A DNA stretch of 37,581 nucleotides from Alphaproteobacteria bacterium (GCA_017939155.1 JAGAZZ010000048.1:87083-124663), one strand, 5' to 3'. Positions 15,693-24,410 are shown, counted from the first letter of the stretch. Made by a program: numbers and translations. Notes: a model not told the origin generated them from the sequence alone.

Positions 15693-17417
15693 ATGGGAAA
15701 AGATGTTAAAAGAGAAAAATTAAAAAAGGAACTGTCAGCCCCAACCCGCCGGATAGACTATCAGGTAGACACTTTGCAAACTCTGAAATTTGCTGCGGCT
15801 GAATTTTCACCAGATGAGAATACAATTACGGTCAATTATGTTAAAAGCAAAGACAATTCTTTTAATGAATCCCGCTCAGTAATAGCCCACGAACAAAAAC
15901 ATCGGGATAACCATAAAGCGGGGATGAAAAACTTACCGATGAGCTTAGAACAATATTATAAAGTCCGCTGTCATAATGAAATTTCAGCAACAATGTGTGA
16001 GCTGCTGCAACTTCGGCAGGAATATATTGATGCACCGACAGAAAAAGTCCGAAAAAAAATAATGGAAGATAATCTAAAGTTTGATTATTACTTTGAGGCG
16101 GTTAAACAAGGAAAAATCAATCCTCTCAGTTCAAAATCTGCTGATTTTGAAAAAGAAATGCGTTTTATTGCGACAGAAACGCAAAAGATGTGGATGGAAA
16201 GTTATGCTCTAGCTTATGATGGTAAACATACATCAAGTGCAGATGATTTCTTTAGCGAACATAGATATGATGAGCTGCAACCTAACAATGCCAATTATGC
16301 TAAAGCGCGGAAAATTGCTTACACCATCGGTGGTATAGATTTTTCCAAATATATAGGCGATATTGAATGTATCAACCCGAATATAAAAGAGGCCGATACA
16401 AAAATAAAAAACAATGAATCAAGAAAAAATGTCAAAACCTCTATAAAAAAAGCTGAAGATAAGATGGCTGAAGAAATGGAAAAATGGGTATCATATATTG
16501 ATAGTTCTTGTTCTGTTTTGGATTTCGAAAACATAGAATTTAAGCCGATAGAGGGATTGAGCCCATCTCAGCAATATCGTTTGGCGCAGCATCGTTTGTT
16601 CGTCGCAAATGTTGTCAATCAACGCCCCAGTCATTTTGATGATGACATCAGAGACACAATAAATAAAGGCAAAATGAAAAACTATGATGAAGTTGTTGAA
16701 GACGCTTTTAAAAATATTCAGGATATTCAAAAAAACTATCCTCAATTTCAGGCTCAATGGAAAAAAGCCGAACAGCAATTCGCCGCGCAAATTGCCGAAG
16801 ATAATGCTTCAACAGTTTTTTTAGAAAGTGGAGATAATAAAAAATATCAGGAGGAATTAGCTAAAATCTATACCGTCAACGGAATAAATTTGCAAAAATA
16901 TTACAAAGATGTTGAAAAGCTGATACCCAATAATGTTCCCACAAACATTAAAGCCGTTGAAAACAGCAGTTGGTATACGCGCTTAGGTAACAAATGCAAT
17001 AAAAAAAATTTTAATAAATTTCGTGAGGAATTTCGTAATACAGTCACATCGTTAATTCCAATCCCTTGGATGACTAAGCACTACACCGGCAAGCCAAAAT
17101 ATCCCGAATGGTCACCTGACAAGCGTGTTTCACCGGTAAAATATGCTACGATATATGATTTTACCAAACCGTTCTTAAAACAAGAACAAGAGCAAAGAAC
17201 CCTAGCTGAAGCCAAAACTAAGGCTGTTGTTTCAAACGCTAAATTAGCGCAAAGAACAAGCCGCAAACCGGATAAAGTCCTAGGAAAGAAGAACCCGGCG
17301 GTAAATACCCCTGCGGCAAAGAAAAAAGCTCCTGTCAAAAAAGCCGAATTTCACCGTAAAAGTGATGGTGACTGGTTGGATGCAGCCTGGCAAAAGCTAA
17401 AAAGCTTCACCCGCTAA
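15693..17417 (+). CDS. putative metallopeptidase with HExxH and GIDFSKY motifs, cytosolic
   Basis: 574 aa, no signal peptide. HEQKH (H66, E67, H70) is followed by E96 in CHNEISA, an HExxH-x25-E layout. The stretch RDN-x3-G, then YYKxRCHNE and LLQLRQEYI is shared with the lipoprotein-like paralogue at 20339-21970, as is TIGGIDFSKY (residues 211-220). A weaker second copy, TVNGINLQKYY, occurs around residue 394, so the C-terminal half may be an internal duplication. The last ~60 residues are rich in Lys, Ala and Pro (for example AAKKKAPVKKA) and end in a short amphipathic helix. GGGAG precedes the ATG. I know no named family; protease activity is inferred from the motif only. Confidence 0.6.
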   Translation: MGKDVKREKLKKELSAPTRRIDYQVDTLQTLKFAAAEFSPDENTITVNYVKSKDNSFNESRSVIAHEQKHRDNHKAGMKNLPMSLEQYYKVRCHNEISATMCELLQLRQEYIDAPTEKVRKKIMEDNLKFDYYFEAVKQGKINPLSSKSADFEKEMRFIATETQKMWMESYALAYDGKHTSSADDFFSEHRYDELQPNNANYAKARKIAYTIGGIDFSKYIGDIECINPNIKEADTKIKNNESRKNVKTSIKKAEDKMAEEMEKWVSYIDSSCSVLDFENIEFKPIEGLSPSQQYRLAQHRLFVANVVNQRPSHFDDDIRDTINKGKMKNYDEVVEDAFKNIQDIQKNYPQFQAQWKKAEQQFAAQIAEDNASTVFLESGDNKKYQEELAKIYTVNGINLQKYYKDVEKLIPNNVPTNIKAVENSSWYTRLGNKCNKKNFNKFREEFRNTVTSLIPIPWMTKHYTGKPKYPEWSPDKRVSPVKYATIYDFTKPFLKQEQEQRTLAEAKTKAVVSNAKLAQRTSRKPDKVLGKKNPAVNTPAAKKKAPVKKAEFHRKSDGDWLDAAWQKLKSFTR

Positions 17418-17425
17418 ATAATCTC

Positions 17426-17454
17426 TTGACTAAATGCGTTAAATGTCATACATA
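17426..17454 (+). promoter_or_regulatory. hydG promoter candidate
   Basis: TTGACT (17426-17431), a 17-base spacer and TACATA (17449-17454), about 35 bases before the hydG start. Confidence 0.4.
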
Positions 17455-17489
17455 AAACCTGAAAATTAATAACTTAAATATTTTTGTGT

Positions 17490-18902
17490 ATGAAACAGTA
17501 TGACATTTTGTCTGATAAAGCTCAAGACTTTATCAATCCGCAAAGAATTGAACAGACGTTAAGTTCTGCCGCCCTCAAGGCTCAAGACCAAAGTTATCTT
17601 AAATCCGTGTTAAGCAAGGCAGCCCAAATGAACGGTTTAACCACCGAACAAGCCACGGCGTTGCTCCTAAACCAAGATGAGGAGATAACTCAAGAGATTT
17701 TTTCCCTTGCCGCAAAAGTCAAAGCCGCTTATTACGGTAACAGGATTGTCCTTTTTGCGCCGCTTTATTTGAGCAATTATTGCGTGAACCATTGCCTGTA
17801 TTGCCCGTATCATCAGCAAAACAAGCACATCGAACGCCATAAGATGAGCCAGGAGGAAATCAAAGCCGAGGTGATAGCCCTGCAGGATATGGGGCATAAG
17901 CGTTTGGCTTTAGAGCTTGGGGAAGATGAGCAAAACAACCCGCTTGAGTATGTTCTTGAAAGTATAGATACGATTTATGGCATACACCACAAAGCCGGTG
18001 CAATTCGTCGGGTGAACGTCAATATTGCCGCCACCACGATTGAAAACTATAAGCGTCTGCTTAAAGCCAAAATCGGTACATATATCCTTTTTCAAGAAAC
18101 GTATAATAAGGCAAGTTATGAGCGTCTGCACCAGCAAGGTCCGAAAGCAGATTACGCTTATCACACCGAGGCGATGGACAGAGCTATGCAGGCAGGCATT
18201 GAAGATGTCGGCTTAGGCGTTTTGTTCGGGCTGAACAGCTATGCTTATGAGTTCGCAGCTCTCTTAGACCATGCAGCTCATCTGGAGAAATGCTACGGGG
18301 CTGGACCGCACACCATCAGTGTGCCGCGGTTGCGCAATGCTGACGGCATTAATGCCAAGAGCTATAAAAACGCGCTGCCGGATGACATTTTCTTAAAAAT
18401 CATTGCTCTTTTGCGCCTAAGCGTGCCCTACACGGGGCTGATTATCTCCACTCGTGAGCCTGAGGCAATTCGTCTTAAAGCTTTGGAGCTTGGCATATCG
18501 CAAATCAGCGGCGGCTCTAAAACCTCCGTCGGCGGTTATGCCAAAAAAGAAGCGCCGCAAAACGCGCAGTTTGAAGTAGCAGACCATCGCACGCTTGATG
18601 AAGTTGTCGGCTGGCTGATGGAAAATGGTCACATTCCGAGCTTTTGCACCGCGTGCTATGGCAAAGGACGTCAAGGCGAAGATTTTATGGAAATATGTAA
18701 AAAACGCCAAATCCATAATTTCTGCACGCCAAATGCGCTGTTAACCTTAGCTGAATACTTAAACAACTACGCGTCGCCACAGGTTAAAGCCATCGGTAAA
18801 GCAATGTTTGCAAAAGAATTAAGCCAAATGTCAAAAGCTAAACAAGCACTTCTCACCAAGCGCCTAAATAAGGCAGAGGCGGGAACTGTCGAGTTCTTAT
18901 GA
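17490..18902 (+). CDS. hydG: [FeFe]-hydrogenase maturase HydG (radical SAM tyrosine lyase)
   Basis: 470 aa from the ATG at 17490; an upstream in-frame TTG (17484) is less likely. HydG cleaves tyrosine to make the CO and cyanide ligands of the hydrogenase H-cluster. The radical-SAM cluster motif CxxxCxxC is C98/C102/C105 (CVNHCLYC), and the C-terminal auxiliary cluster motif Cx2Cx22C, which separates HydG from ThiH, is exact: C386, C389, C412. Other family blocks include LELGEDEQNNPLEYV, LFQETYNKASYE, GLGVLFGLN, and the SGGSKTSVGGY stretch. No clear Shine-Dalgarno precedes it. hydE, hydF and the hydrogenase are not in the window. The gene ends in a strong terminator. Confidence 0.95.
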   Translation: MKQYDILSDKAQDFINPQRIEQTLSSAALKAQDQSYLKSVLSKAAQMNGLTTEQATALLLNQDEEITQEIFSLAAKVKAAYYGNRIVLFAPLYLSNYCVNHCLYCPYHQQNKHIERHKMSQEEIKAEVIALQDMGHKRLALELGEDEQNNPLEYVLESIDTIYGIHHKAGAIRRVNVNIAATTIENYKRLLKAKIGTYILFQETYNKASYERLHQQGPKADYAYHTEAMDRAMQAGIEDVGLGVLFGLNSYAYEFAALLDHAAHLEKCYGAGPHTISVPRLRNADGINAKSYKNALPDDIFLKIIALLRLSVPYTGLIISTREPEAIRLKALELGISQISGGSKTSVGGYAKKEAPQNAQFEVADHRTLDEVVGWLMENGHIPSFCTACYGKGRQGEDFMEICKKRQIHNFCTPNALLTLAEYLNNYASPQVKAIGKAMFAKELSQMSKAKQALLTKRLNKAEAGTVEFL

Positions 18903-18934
18903 AAAAAAATCTCCGCTTTGGCGGAGATTTTTTT
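18903..18934 (+). terminator. hydG terminator
   Basis: AATCTCCGC/GCGGAGATT stem with a four-base loop and T7 tail, starting right after the hydG stop codon. Confidence 0.9.
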
Positions 18935-18963
18935 ATCTCATTTATCTAAAGTTTAAAAAAAAC

Positions 18964-18992
18964 TTGACAAACACAAAAAAATGCCCTAAATA
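18964..18992 (+). promoter_or_regulatory. promoter of gene 19038
   Basis: Perfect TTGACA (18964-18969), a 17-base spacer and TAAATA (18987-18992). Confidence 0.65.
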
Positions 18993-19037
18993 TGACAAAG
19001 AAATCTTAAATTATGTCTAATTAAATTATTTTGTATT

Positions 19038-19838
19038 ATGGAAGTAAAAGGATTATTTCAGCATATTCTCTTAAAAATAGGGAATATGTGGCTTTTTTCA
19101 CATTATGTGAAAAAACATCGGCTTAACGTCGATTTGGTCAACAATTTGATTCGCGGTCAATACAAAAAAAGCGAATCTCTTTTGATAGAATATCTCAAAA
19201 ATTATTTCCTCGAACCTGGGCAAATAACCGAGATGTTATATCAAAAAGAGAGTGAAGCTTTGGTAATGGCTTTGCGCCAAAATATCTTAAGCCGCGAGCA
19301 ACAGGAAATTTTGGCCAAGAAAAAGTCAGCCGCTCTCTTAGAAGCTTACTTTTGCCCCAAAGGGTATTTCGAGAATTACCGCCGTTTTAACAAACTGGCA
19401 GAATATTTCTTGATGGAAAGCTTTGTCAAAAGCAGCGAGCTGGAGCGTGTCGGTGCGGAAATTGCCAAAATCTACATTGATAATGCCGCAAAAGACCTCT
19501 TAACGGATGATATTTTGCAACTCATTATCCAAAATGATGGTTGGGCAGCCCGCTACATCTTGGAAAAATGTCGTTTAGGGCATGAACAAGAAGATGAATT
19601 TGTTGAAAATGCACCTCAAGCCATGCTTGAAAATTATCTCAAAGTTTGGCCTTTATGGAGCGAAAGCGCACAGCTAAAACTTATCGAAAAAGATTTTGTT
19701 TTGGCAGAACGTCACTTTCAAGACCACGGCTTGCGGTGCGAGGCGGAGATTCTCTTTCATGCCCGCCGCAAAGAGCGCGCTAAACAACAAGCCGAAAATC
19801 AAACGGATGAAAACAATTCGTCAGGCTTTACACCTTAG
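19038..19838 (+). CDS. helical hypothetical protein
   Basis: 266 aa, rich in Leu, Glu, Lys and Ala, with the look of stacked alpha-helices (for example LLIEYLKNYFLEPGQ, EALVMALRQNILS, LQLIIQNDGWAARYILEKC). No signal peptide, membrane segment or catalytic motif is apparent. The last ~35 residues are polar and probably disordered. No Shine-Dalgarno lies before the ATG; the preceding bases are GTATT, similar to two other genes here with ATT directly before ATG. A consensus promoter and a terminator frame it, which supports a real gene. No family recognised. Confidence 0.65.
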   Translation: MEVKGLFQHILLKIGNMWLFSHYVKKHRLNVDLVNNLIRGQYKKSESLLIEYLKNYFLEPGQITEMLYQKESEALVMALRQNILSREQQEILAKKKSAALLEAYFCPKGYFENYRRFNKLAEYFLMESFVKSSELERVGAEIAKIYIDNAAKDLLTDDILQLIIQNDGWAARYILEKCRLGHEQEDEFVENAPQAMLENYLKVWPLWSESAQLKLIEKDFVLAERHFQDHGLRCEAEILFHARRKERAKQQAENQTDENNSSGFTP

Positions 19839-19839
19839 A

Positions 19840-19873
19840 AATCCCCCGTTTTGCTTATGCAAAGCGGGGGATT
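19840..19873 (+). terminator. hairpin after gene 19038
   Basis: A long stem AATCCCCCG-TTTTGC with GCAAAG-CGGGGGATT around a TTAT loop begins just after the stop. It lacks a long T tail, so it may be a weaker terminator or an mRNA end-protecting hairpin. Confidence 0.55.
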
Positions 19874-19881
19874 CCTATATC

Positions 19882-19914
19882 AAAAAAAATCCTGCCGTAG
19901 AAAGGCGGCAGGAT
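19882..19914 (-). terminator. terminator of gene 19921
   Basis: ATCCTGCCG/CGGCAGGAT stem followed on the minus strand by eight T, seven bases after the stop of the 113-aa gene. Confidence 0.85.
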
Positions 19915-19920
19915 GAAAAA

Positions 19921-20262
19921 TTAAACAATCGCTTTGTAACCGTAACGGTCGATAAGCTTTTCAAGCGAAACGGCAGTTTCTTCAGTTTGCGGTGCAAAAA
20001 AGACAAACCCGTCTTCACACGGCAGATAAGCGGCAGGAGAGGGCGGTTCATTGCGTTCAGGGTAAAAAACAGCGCCGGTTTCAAGCTCTCTGAACTTATC
20101 ATCTTCAGCAAAGCCTAACAGAACCACCGTTCCAATCTCGCCGTTTTTAAACCTTTTATCCGCCAAATAAAAAGAAACCTTTTTACCGCTTTTTTGATAA
20201 AAACACGCTAAAACATCTCGCGCAATGCCCTTATGGGACATAAGACTTTTTGTTGTTGCCAT
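19921..20262 (-). CDS. hypothetical protein, 113 aa
   Basis: A small soluble protein of mixed composition; beta-strand-like stretches (KVSFYLADKRF, IGTVVLLGFAED, DGFVFFAP) are followed by a final helix (TAVSLEKLIDRYGY). No cofactor motif is visible. A near-consensus promoter and a terminator frame it, supporting expression. The ATG is preceded by AAGTTATT with no Shine-Dalgarno. No family recognised. Confidence 0.6.
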   Translation of the reverse strand: MATTKSLMSHKGIARDVLACFYQKSGKKVSFYLADKRFKNGEIGTVVLLGFAEDDKFRELETGAVFYPERNEPPSPAAYLPCEDGFVFFAPQTEETAVSLEKLIDRYGYKAIV

Positions 20263-20296
20263 AATAACTTAAATTAATAATAAAACATTCTCTCAA

Positions 20297-20325
20297 AGTA
20301 TAATGAAAAAAACTTTTTTTTGCAA
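20297..20325 (-). promoter_or_regulatory. promoter of gene 19921
   Basis: On the minus strand TTGCAA (20325-20320), a 17-base spacer and TATACT (20302-20297). The predicted leader of about 28 bases has no Shine-Dalgarno. Confidence 0.65.
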
Positions 20326-20338
20326 GGTTTAAAATCGC

Positions 20339-21970
20339 TTAGCGAATGGCTTGGTTGCTTTTAGCAAACGGATACGGTACAAACTCATTTTTTTGCCAAT
20401 ATTGCGAAATTTGCTCGGTATTGCAACTTTTTAAAACCCAAGGAACGTTGTTAAAATCTTCCATCATCTGAAAAATAGCTCGATTGCTCTTCTCGTTAGG
20501 ATGTGCCAAAATCGGTTCCCAAAAATTCGGAATATCAATAAACTGTTTCTCTGAAATCCGTTTGGGTTTGGATGCCGTGAGGGTATCCGCGGCTTTCCTT
20601 ACCGGAGAAAATGCTTTGTGCGCATCATTAATCAAAGGAAAGCTCGCCGCATTTTGTGTGCAATTTTTCTGTTTTGAATCAAAATAAAACGTCACAAACA
20701 AATCATCGGACAAATAGTGCGGCTTCATTGTTTTGATGAGTTTGAAATTTTTAATTTGTTTACTTAAATCAACCTCTTTATAAACATAAAACGCCCTAAT
20801 TTTTTCCTCTAATTTATCTGTTTTTTTCAAGAGGCTGAAACGTGCGTTATCCATAAAAGAGCATTTATCAAGAAACTGGTAAAATGTAGAATCTCTGACA
20901 ACCTCAAACATAACCTTGTTGTAGGTCGCTGTAATGACCTCAGGGTTGCTTGTTAAAAAAGCGCTGTCTTTTGCTTTTAGCTCAGATTTCAGTTTAGCCG
21001 AAACCATCAAATTAAGCAAAGCGGCCTGTCTGTCTTGCAAAGCAAAGTTTTTAAGCCTTGGCATATTGGCAGTCACATTGTTTACTAAAAAGGAGGCGTC
21101 TTTTTTAAGGCAATGAACATCTTTCATATCATCAATTAACATCAGCTGCTCGTCTTGCTTAATCTCAATATCGCTCTCAAGATATTTGGAAAAATCAATA
21201 CCGCCGATTGTCCAAAAATACGATACATATTTTTTATATAACTTTGGGGCGCTCGGATATAAATCACGTCTTTCAACATATCTTGGAATCATCCGATATA
21301 GTCTTGGCGCATAATGTTCATAATAAGTGTCAAGCCACATCTTTTTCACGCCGTTGGCAAGAAAAGCCCTTTCTTTGTCATCCATTTCTAAAGCGTTTGG
21401 TTTAATTTTCTTTGCTTTAATTGCCTTGAAATAAAACCCCATATAACTCTTTTCATATTTTTTTATAATCGCTTTTTTGTTTTGAGCTCTCAAATATTCA
21501 TAACGTGCGGTTAAAATTGCCGCTAAATTAGCCGTCATCTCATCTTGAATGCAAAGTTTGTAATATTCATAGGGGGAAATTTTAGAATTTAGGCGAAAGC
21601 CGGATTGAGAATTATGCCTATGCCAGTCTTCATGAACGACAATCGGTATTTTAAGGTAAAAACTACCGTTGTTTTCCACATAATTGCGAGTAACTTTTCC
21701 TTGGTTGTATCTCATAATCGTCGAAGTCGCATGGTAAAGCGTATCCGTATAATAGGCAATCGTCGCCACCGGATTTTTAATTTCAACCGGTTTAACCGTC
21801 ATAATCGTGTCTTTTTTTGTTTCAGCCTTGTTTTGTTGCATTTTGCCGGTTTGACACCCTAAAGCAAGCGGTGCGCCAAGCGTAAGCCCGGTTATACCGT
21901 AAGTGAGCATAAAATGTTTTGTCCGCTGTTTTAAGATGTTTATTTTTTTTGCTAAAATATCCTGATTCAT
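20339..21970 (-). CDS. putative exported metallopeptidase (HExxH), paralogue of gene 15693
   Basis: 543 aa from ATG 21970, chosen because AAGGAG lies seven bases upstream; a TTG two codons earlier is also in frame. A basic N-terminus and hydrophobic segment end in LALGC (Cys about residue 39), a probable but atypical lipobox, so it may be a lipoprotein or anchored at the membrane. HEDWH (H113, E114, H117) and E144 in CIQDEMTA give an HExxH-x26-E layout. HR-x-N, YYKxC, DEMTA, LxxRYEYL and TIGGIDFSKYL match the cytosolic paralogue. A second, weaker copy (EVDLSKQI) follows later. A consensus promoter precedes it. Function unknown; zinc-protease role inferred from motif. Confidence 0.65.
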   Translation of the reverse strand: MNQDILAKKINILKQRTKHFMLTYGITGLTLGAPLALGCQTGKMQQNKAETKKDTIMTVKPVEIKNPVATIAYYTDTLYHATSTIMRYNQGKVTRNYVENNGSFYLKIPIVVHEDWHRHNSQSGFRLNSKISPYEYYKLCIQDEMTANLAAILTARYEYLRAQNKKAIIKKYEKSYMGFYFKAIKAKKIKPNALEMDDKERAFLANGVKKMWLDTYYEHYAPRLYRMIPRYVERRDLYPSAPKLYKKYVSYFWTIGGIDFSKYLESDIEIKQDEQLMLIDDMKDVHCLKKDASFLVNNVTANMPRLKNFALQDRQAALLNLMVSAKLKSELKAKDSAFLTSNPEVITATYNKVMFEVVRDSTFYQFLDKCSFMDNARFSLLKKTDKLEEKIRAFYVYKEVDLSKQIKNFKLIKTMKPHYLSDDLFVTFYFDSKQKNCTQNAASFPLINDAHKAFSPVRKAADTLTASKPKRISEKQFIDIPNFWEPILAHPNEKSNRAIFQMMEDFNNVPWVLKSCNTEQISQYWQKNEFVPYPFAKSNQAIR

Positions 21971-21995
21971 CGCCAAACTCCTTAAAGCAAAGCGG

Positions 21996-22024
21996 ATAAT
22001 AGACTTTTTTCTCTATTTTGTCAA
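21996..22024 (-). promoter_or_regulatory. promoter of HExxH gene 20339
   Basis: On the minus strand perfect TTGACA (22024-22019), a 17-base spacer and TATTAT (22001-21996). Confidence 0.7.
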
Positions 22025-22033
22025 CATTTAAAA

Positions 22034-22063
22034 TAAAAAAAAGCCCTACACAAAAGTAGGGCT
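22034..22063 (-). terminator. proS terminator
   Basis: AGCCCTAC/GTAGGGCT stem with a six-base loop, followed on the minus strand by eight T, just after the proS stop. Confidence 0.9.
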
Positions 22064-22079
22064 CTAAAATATGGACTTT

Positions 22080-23594
22080 TTAATAAGAGCGCGCGTAAAT
22101 CACATCAAGCGTCGCTTTTTTGCCGGAAAGCAAGCAAACGCCTTCGGTTCCGCTCTGTTCAAACGGAATGCAACGGATGGTGAGCCTCATTTCTTTGAGC
22201 TTGTCAAGCGTCGCTTCGTCTTCACACCATTTGCCTTTGACAAAAGCAACTTTTTTGCCTTTTCCGCCCAAATAAACATTGTTATTGGCAAAATAAGCCT
22301 CAAAGTCTTCTGGTGTTTGAATATCCGTAACGATATTGTTGCACAGACGCTCATTTGCCCGCTCAAACATCTCGTCTTGAATGTTTTTAAGTTTATCGCT
22401 AATCGTTGCCACAAAACTCTCAAACCCTTCAAAGTTTTTCCACGCCGAGTCGTTAATATGGATACGGTTGCGCCACATTACGGCGTTCTTTTCCAAATCT
22501 TTCGGGCCGACTTCAATAATCAGCGGACAGCCTTTTCTCGTCCACTCCCACATCTTGTCAACCGGCTCTTTCAAACGGGTATCAACTTTGACACGGACAC
22601 GTTCGCCGCCAAAACTCTGCTCTTTAAGGGCGTTCTTAAGCTTTTCGGCGTATGCTAAAATTTCCGCTTCCTTGCTCTTGTCTTTTAAAAGCGGGATAAT
22701 CACCGCCTGATACGGTGCAAGCTTCGGCGGAACACACATACCTTCGTCATCGCCGTGCGTCATAATCACCCCGCCGATAAGTCGGGTAGACACACCCCAA
22801 GATGTCGTATAAGCATATTCCGGTTCATTGTTTTTATTAATGAATTTAATGTTGGCAGACTTGGCAAAATTTTGCCCCAAGAAGTGTGAGGTTCCCGCTT
22901 GTAAGGAGCGACCGTCCTGCATCATCGCTTCAATGCAATAGGTAGTAACAGCGCCCGGAAACTTGTCATACTCCGGCTTCTTGCCGGCAATAATCGGCAT
23001 AGCCATATCATTGATGCACAAATCTTTATACATCTCAAGCCCGATTTCCGCTTCTTTCTCGGCTTCTTCAAAAGTCGCGTGTGCGGTGTGCCCTTCCTGC
23101 CATAAAAACTCTCTGGTTCTTAAAAACAATCTCGGACGCATTTCCCAACGCACAACGTTTGCCCATTGGTTAATCAACACCGGCAAATCCCGATACGAAT
23201 GCACCCATTTGGAAAAAGAATCGGCAATAATCGTTTCCGATGTCGGTCTGACAATCAGCGGCTCATCAAGCGGACTTGACGGAACAAGCTTTCCGTCTTC
23301 ATTACTTAAACGCGAATGAGTTACAATAGCCATTTCCTTGGCAAAACCCTCAACGTGTTCTGCCTCTTTTTGGAAAAAGCTGAGCGGGATAAAAAGCGGA
23401 AAATAGCAGTTGTCGTGTCCTGTTTCTTTAATCTTTTCATCAAGCAAATGCTGGATACGTTCCCAAATTCCATATCCCCAGGGTTTAATAACCATACACC
23501 CCGGCGAAGATGAAACTTCGGCCATATCGGCAGCTGCCACCACGTTCTGATACCAGTCCGGGTAGCTGTTCTCTCTTATATTCTTCAGAGCCAT
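22080..23594 (-). CDS. proS: prolyl-tRNA synthetase, archaeal/eukaryote-like type
   Basis: 504 aa, charging tRNA-Pro. Length and order fit the archaeal-type enzyme: FPLFIPLSFF, IVRPTSET (class II motif 2 region begins here), RWEMRPRLFLRTREFLWQEG, TSHFLGQNFAK, then GGVIMTHGDDEG (motif 3 region), the anticodon-binding domain, and a C-terminal domain ending in Tyr (ARSY). It lacks the large editing insertion of the E. coli type. In archaeal-type enzymes four cysteines of the C-terminal domain bind zinc; here WCEDEAT and the CLLS motif keep only one of each pair. Most alphaproteobacteria carry a shorter bacterial type, so this suggests replacement by transfer. Promoter, AAGGA site and terminator are all clear. 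Confidence 0.93.
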   Translation of the reverse strand: MALKNIRENSYPDWYQNVVAAADMAEVSSSPGCMVIKPWGYGIWERIQHLLDEKIKETGHDNCYFPLFIPLSFFQKEAEHVEGFAKEMAIVTHSRLSNEDGKLVPSSPLDEPLIVRPTSETIIADSFSKWVHSYRDLPVLINQWANVVRWEMRPRLFLRTREFLWQEGHTAHATFEEAEKEAEIGLEMYKDLCINDMAMPIIAGKKPEYDKFPGAVTTYCIEAMMQDGRSLQAGTSHFLGQNFAKSANIKFINKNNEPEYAYTTSWGVSTRLIGGVIMTHGDDEGMCVPPKLAPYQAVIIPLLKDKSKEAEILAYAEKLKNALKEQSFGGERVRVKVDTRLKEPVDKMWEWTRKGCPLIIEVGPKDLEKNAVMWRNRIHINDSAWKNFEGFESFVATISDKLKNIQDEMFERANERLCNNIVTDIQTPEDFEAYFANNNVYLGGKGKKVAFVKGKWCEDEATLDKLKEMRLTIRCIPFEQSGTEGVCLLSGKKATLDVIYARSY

Positions 23595-23633
23595 AACCGA
23601 TTGTCCTTATAATTAATTGTTTAAACCTCGAAA

Positions 23634-23662
23634 AGTAAATACCAAAAAACGCCTGCTGTCAA
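23634..23662 (-). promoter_or_regulatory. proS promoter
   Basis: On the minus strand perfect TTGACA (23662-23657), a 17-base spacer and TTTACT (23639-23634). Confidence 0.6.
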
Positions 23663-23698
23663 GCCTCAATGAAAAAAATAAAATTTATACAAAAACAC

Positions 23699-23726
23699 TT
23701 GCATTTGTCAAAGAACGGCTTATACT
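23699..23726 (+). promoter_or_regulatory. promoter of gene 23759
   Basis: TTGCAT (23699-23704), a 16-base spacer and TATACT (23721-23726), about 30 bases before the ATG. Confidence 0.6.
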
Positions 23727-23758
23727 CACCCTGTTCAAACTATTAAATACCAATTATT

Positions 23759-24364
23759 ATGAAAAAAAATGTTATAGAAAGGTTAGAAACCCTTATTTTG
23801 GATTGTGTTGCCAAAAAAGATGCTGACAATCTGGTTGAGCTCTTGCTTTTAACCCCTGAGTACTGTGAAAATTTGGCTAAAAAAGTAGCGCAATGTTCAT
23901 CGCCGGAAGGAAAAAAGCTGTTTAGCATAGCCTTAAACAAAGCTCAACACCGGCGCTTGCAAAATGCCGAGCATGAAAAGAGCGTGCTTGAATACCTGCA
24001 AACATACAGCGGCAGAAAGAATATTGAGATTTACACCGAGCCGTATTGGCGTTATCTCACAATAATAGGCGTTATGGGCGATATTCTCCCGTTGTGCAAG
24101 GTTCTGCCGAATATGACCGCGAATGCAATCAGCTATCTTTCTATGCTTATCAAACAGGAATGTCCGAAAGATTATATTTGTTTCAGGATGTTTTTGTCTG
24201 AGTGCAAATTGGCAAAAGTCGCGCTTAAAAGCATGACAGAGTTTATTCCCCGAGACCTTTGGGCTCAAAAACAAGAAGAGTGCGGGCTGACAGAAATCGA
24301 AGCCGCGATGTATTTAATTCATCTGAAATTTGTTGAGCCACACAAACTGGAAGGGGCATGGTAA
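23759..24364 (+). CDS. helical hypothetical protein, 201 aa
   Basis: An alpha-helical soluble protein with seven Cys scattered through it (for example ILDC, YCENL, QCSS, QECPKDYIC) and no arranged metal motif. Helices such as DADNLVELLLLTPEYC and TANAISYLSMLIKQ resemble helical-repeat proteins. No Shine-Dalgarno is present; the ATG follows AATTATT. It starts a single-gene unit with its own promoter and terminator. It may be loosely related in style to the protein at 19038, but I cannot show homology by eye. Confidence 0.62.
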   Translation: MKKNVIERLETLILDCVAKKDADNLVELLLLTPEYCENLAKKVAQCSSPEGKKLFSIALNKAQHRRLQNAEHEKSVLEYLQTYSGRKNIEIYTEPYWRYLTIIGVMGDILPLCKVLPNMTANAISYLSMLIKQECPKDYICFRMFLSECKLAKVALKSMTEFIPRDLWAQKQEECGLTEIEAAMYLIHLKFVEPHKLEGAW

Positions 24365-24377
24365 CCAAGCCTAAATC

Positions 24378-24410
24378 AAAAAAACAGCCCGTAAAACGGC
24401 TGTTTTTTTT
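24378..24410 (+). terminator. terminator of gene 23759
   Basis: AAACAGCC/GGCTGTTT stem with an eight-base loop and T8 tail. Confidence 0.9.

Noticed and set aside
22071-22710. Plus-strand frames of 195 and 109 aa
   Set aside because: They are antisense to proS and have low-complexity Phe/Arg-rich translations.
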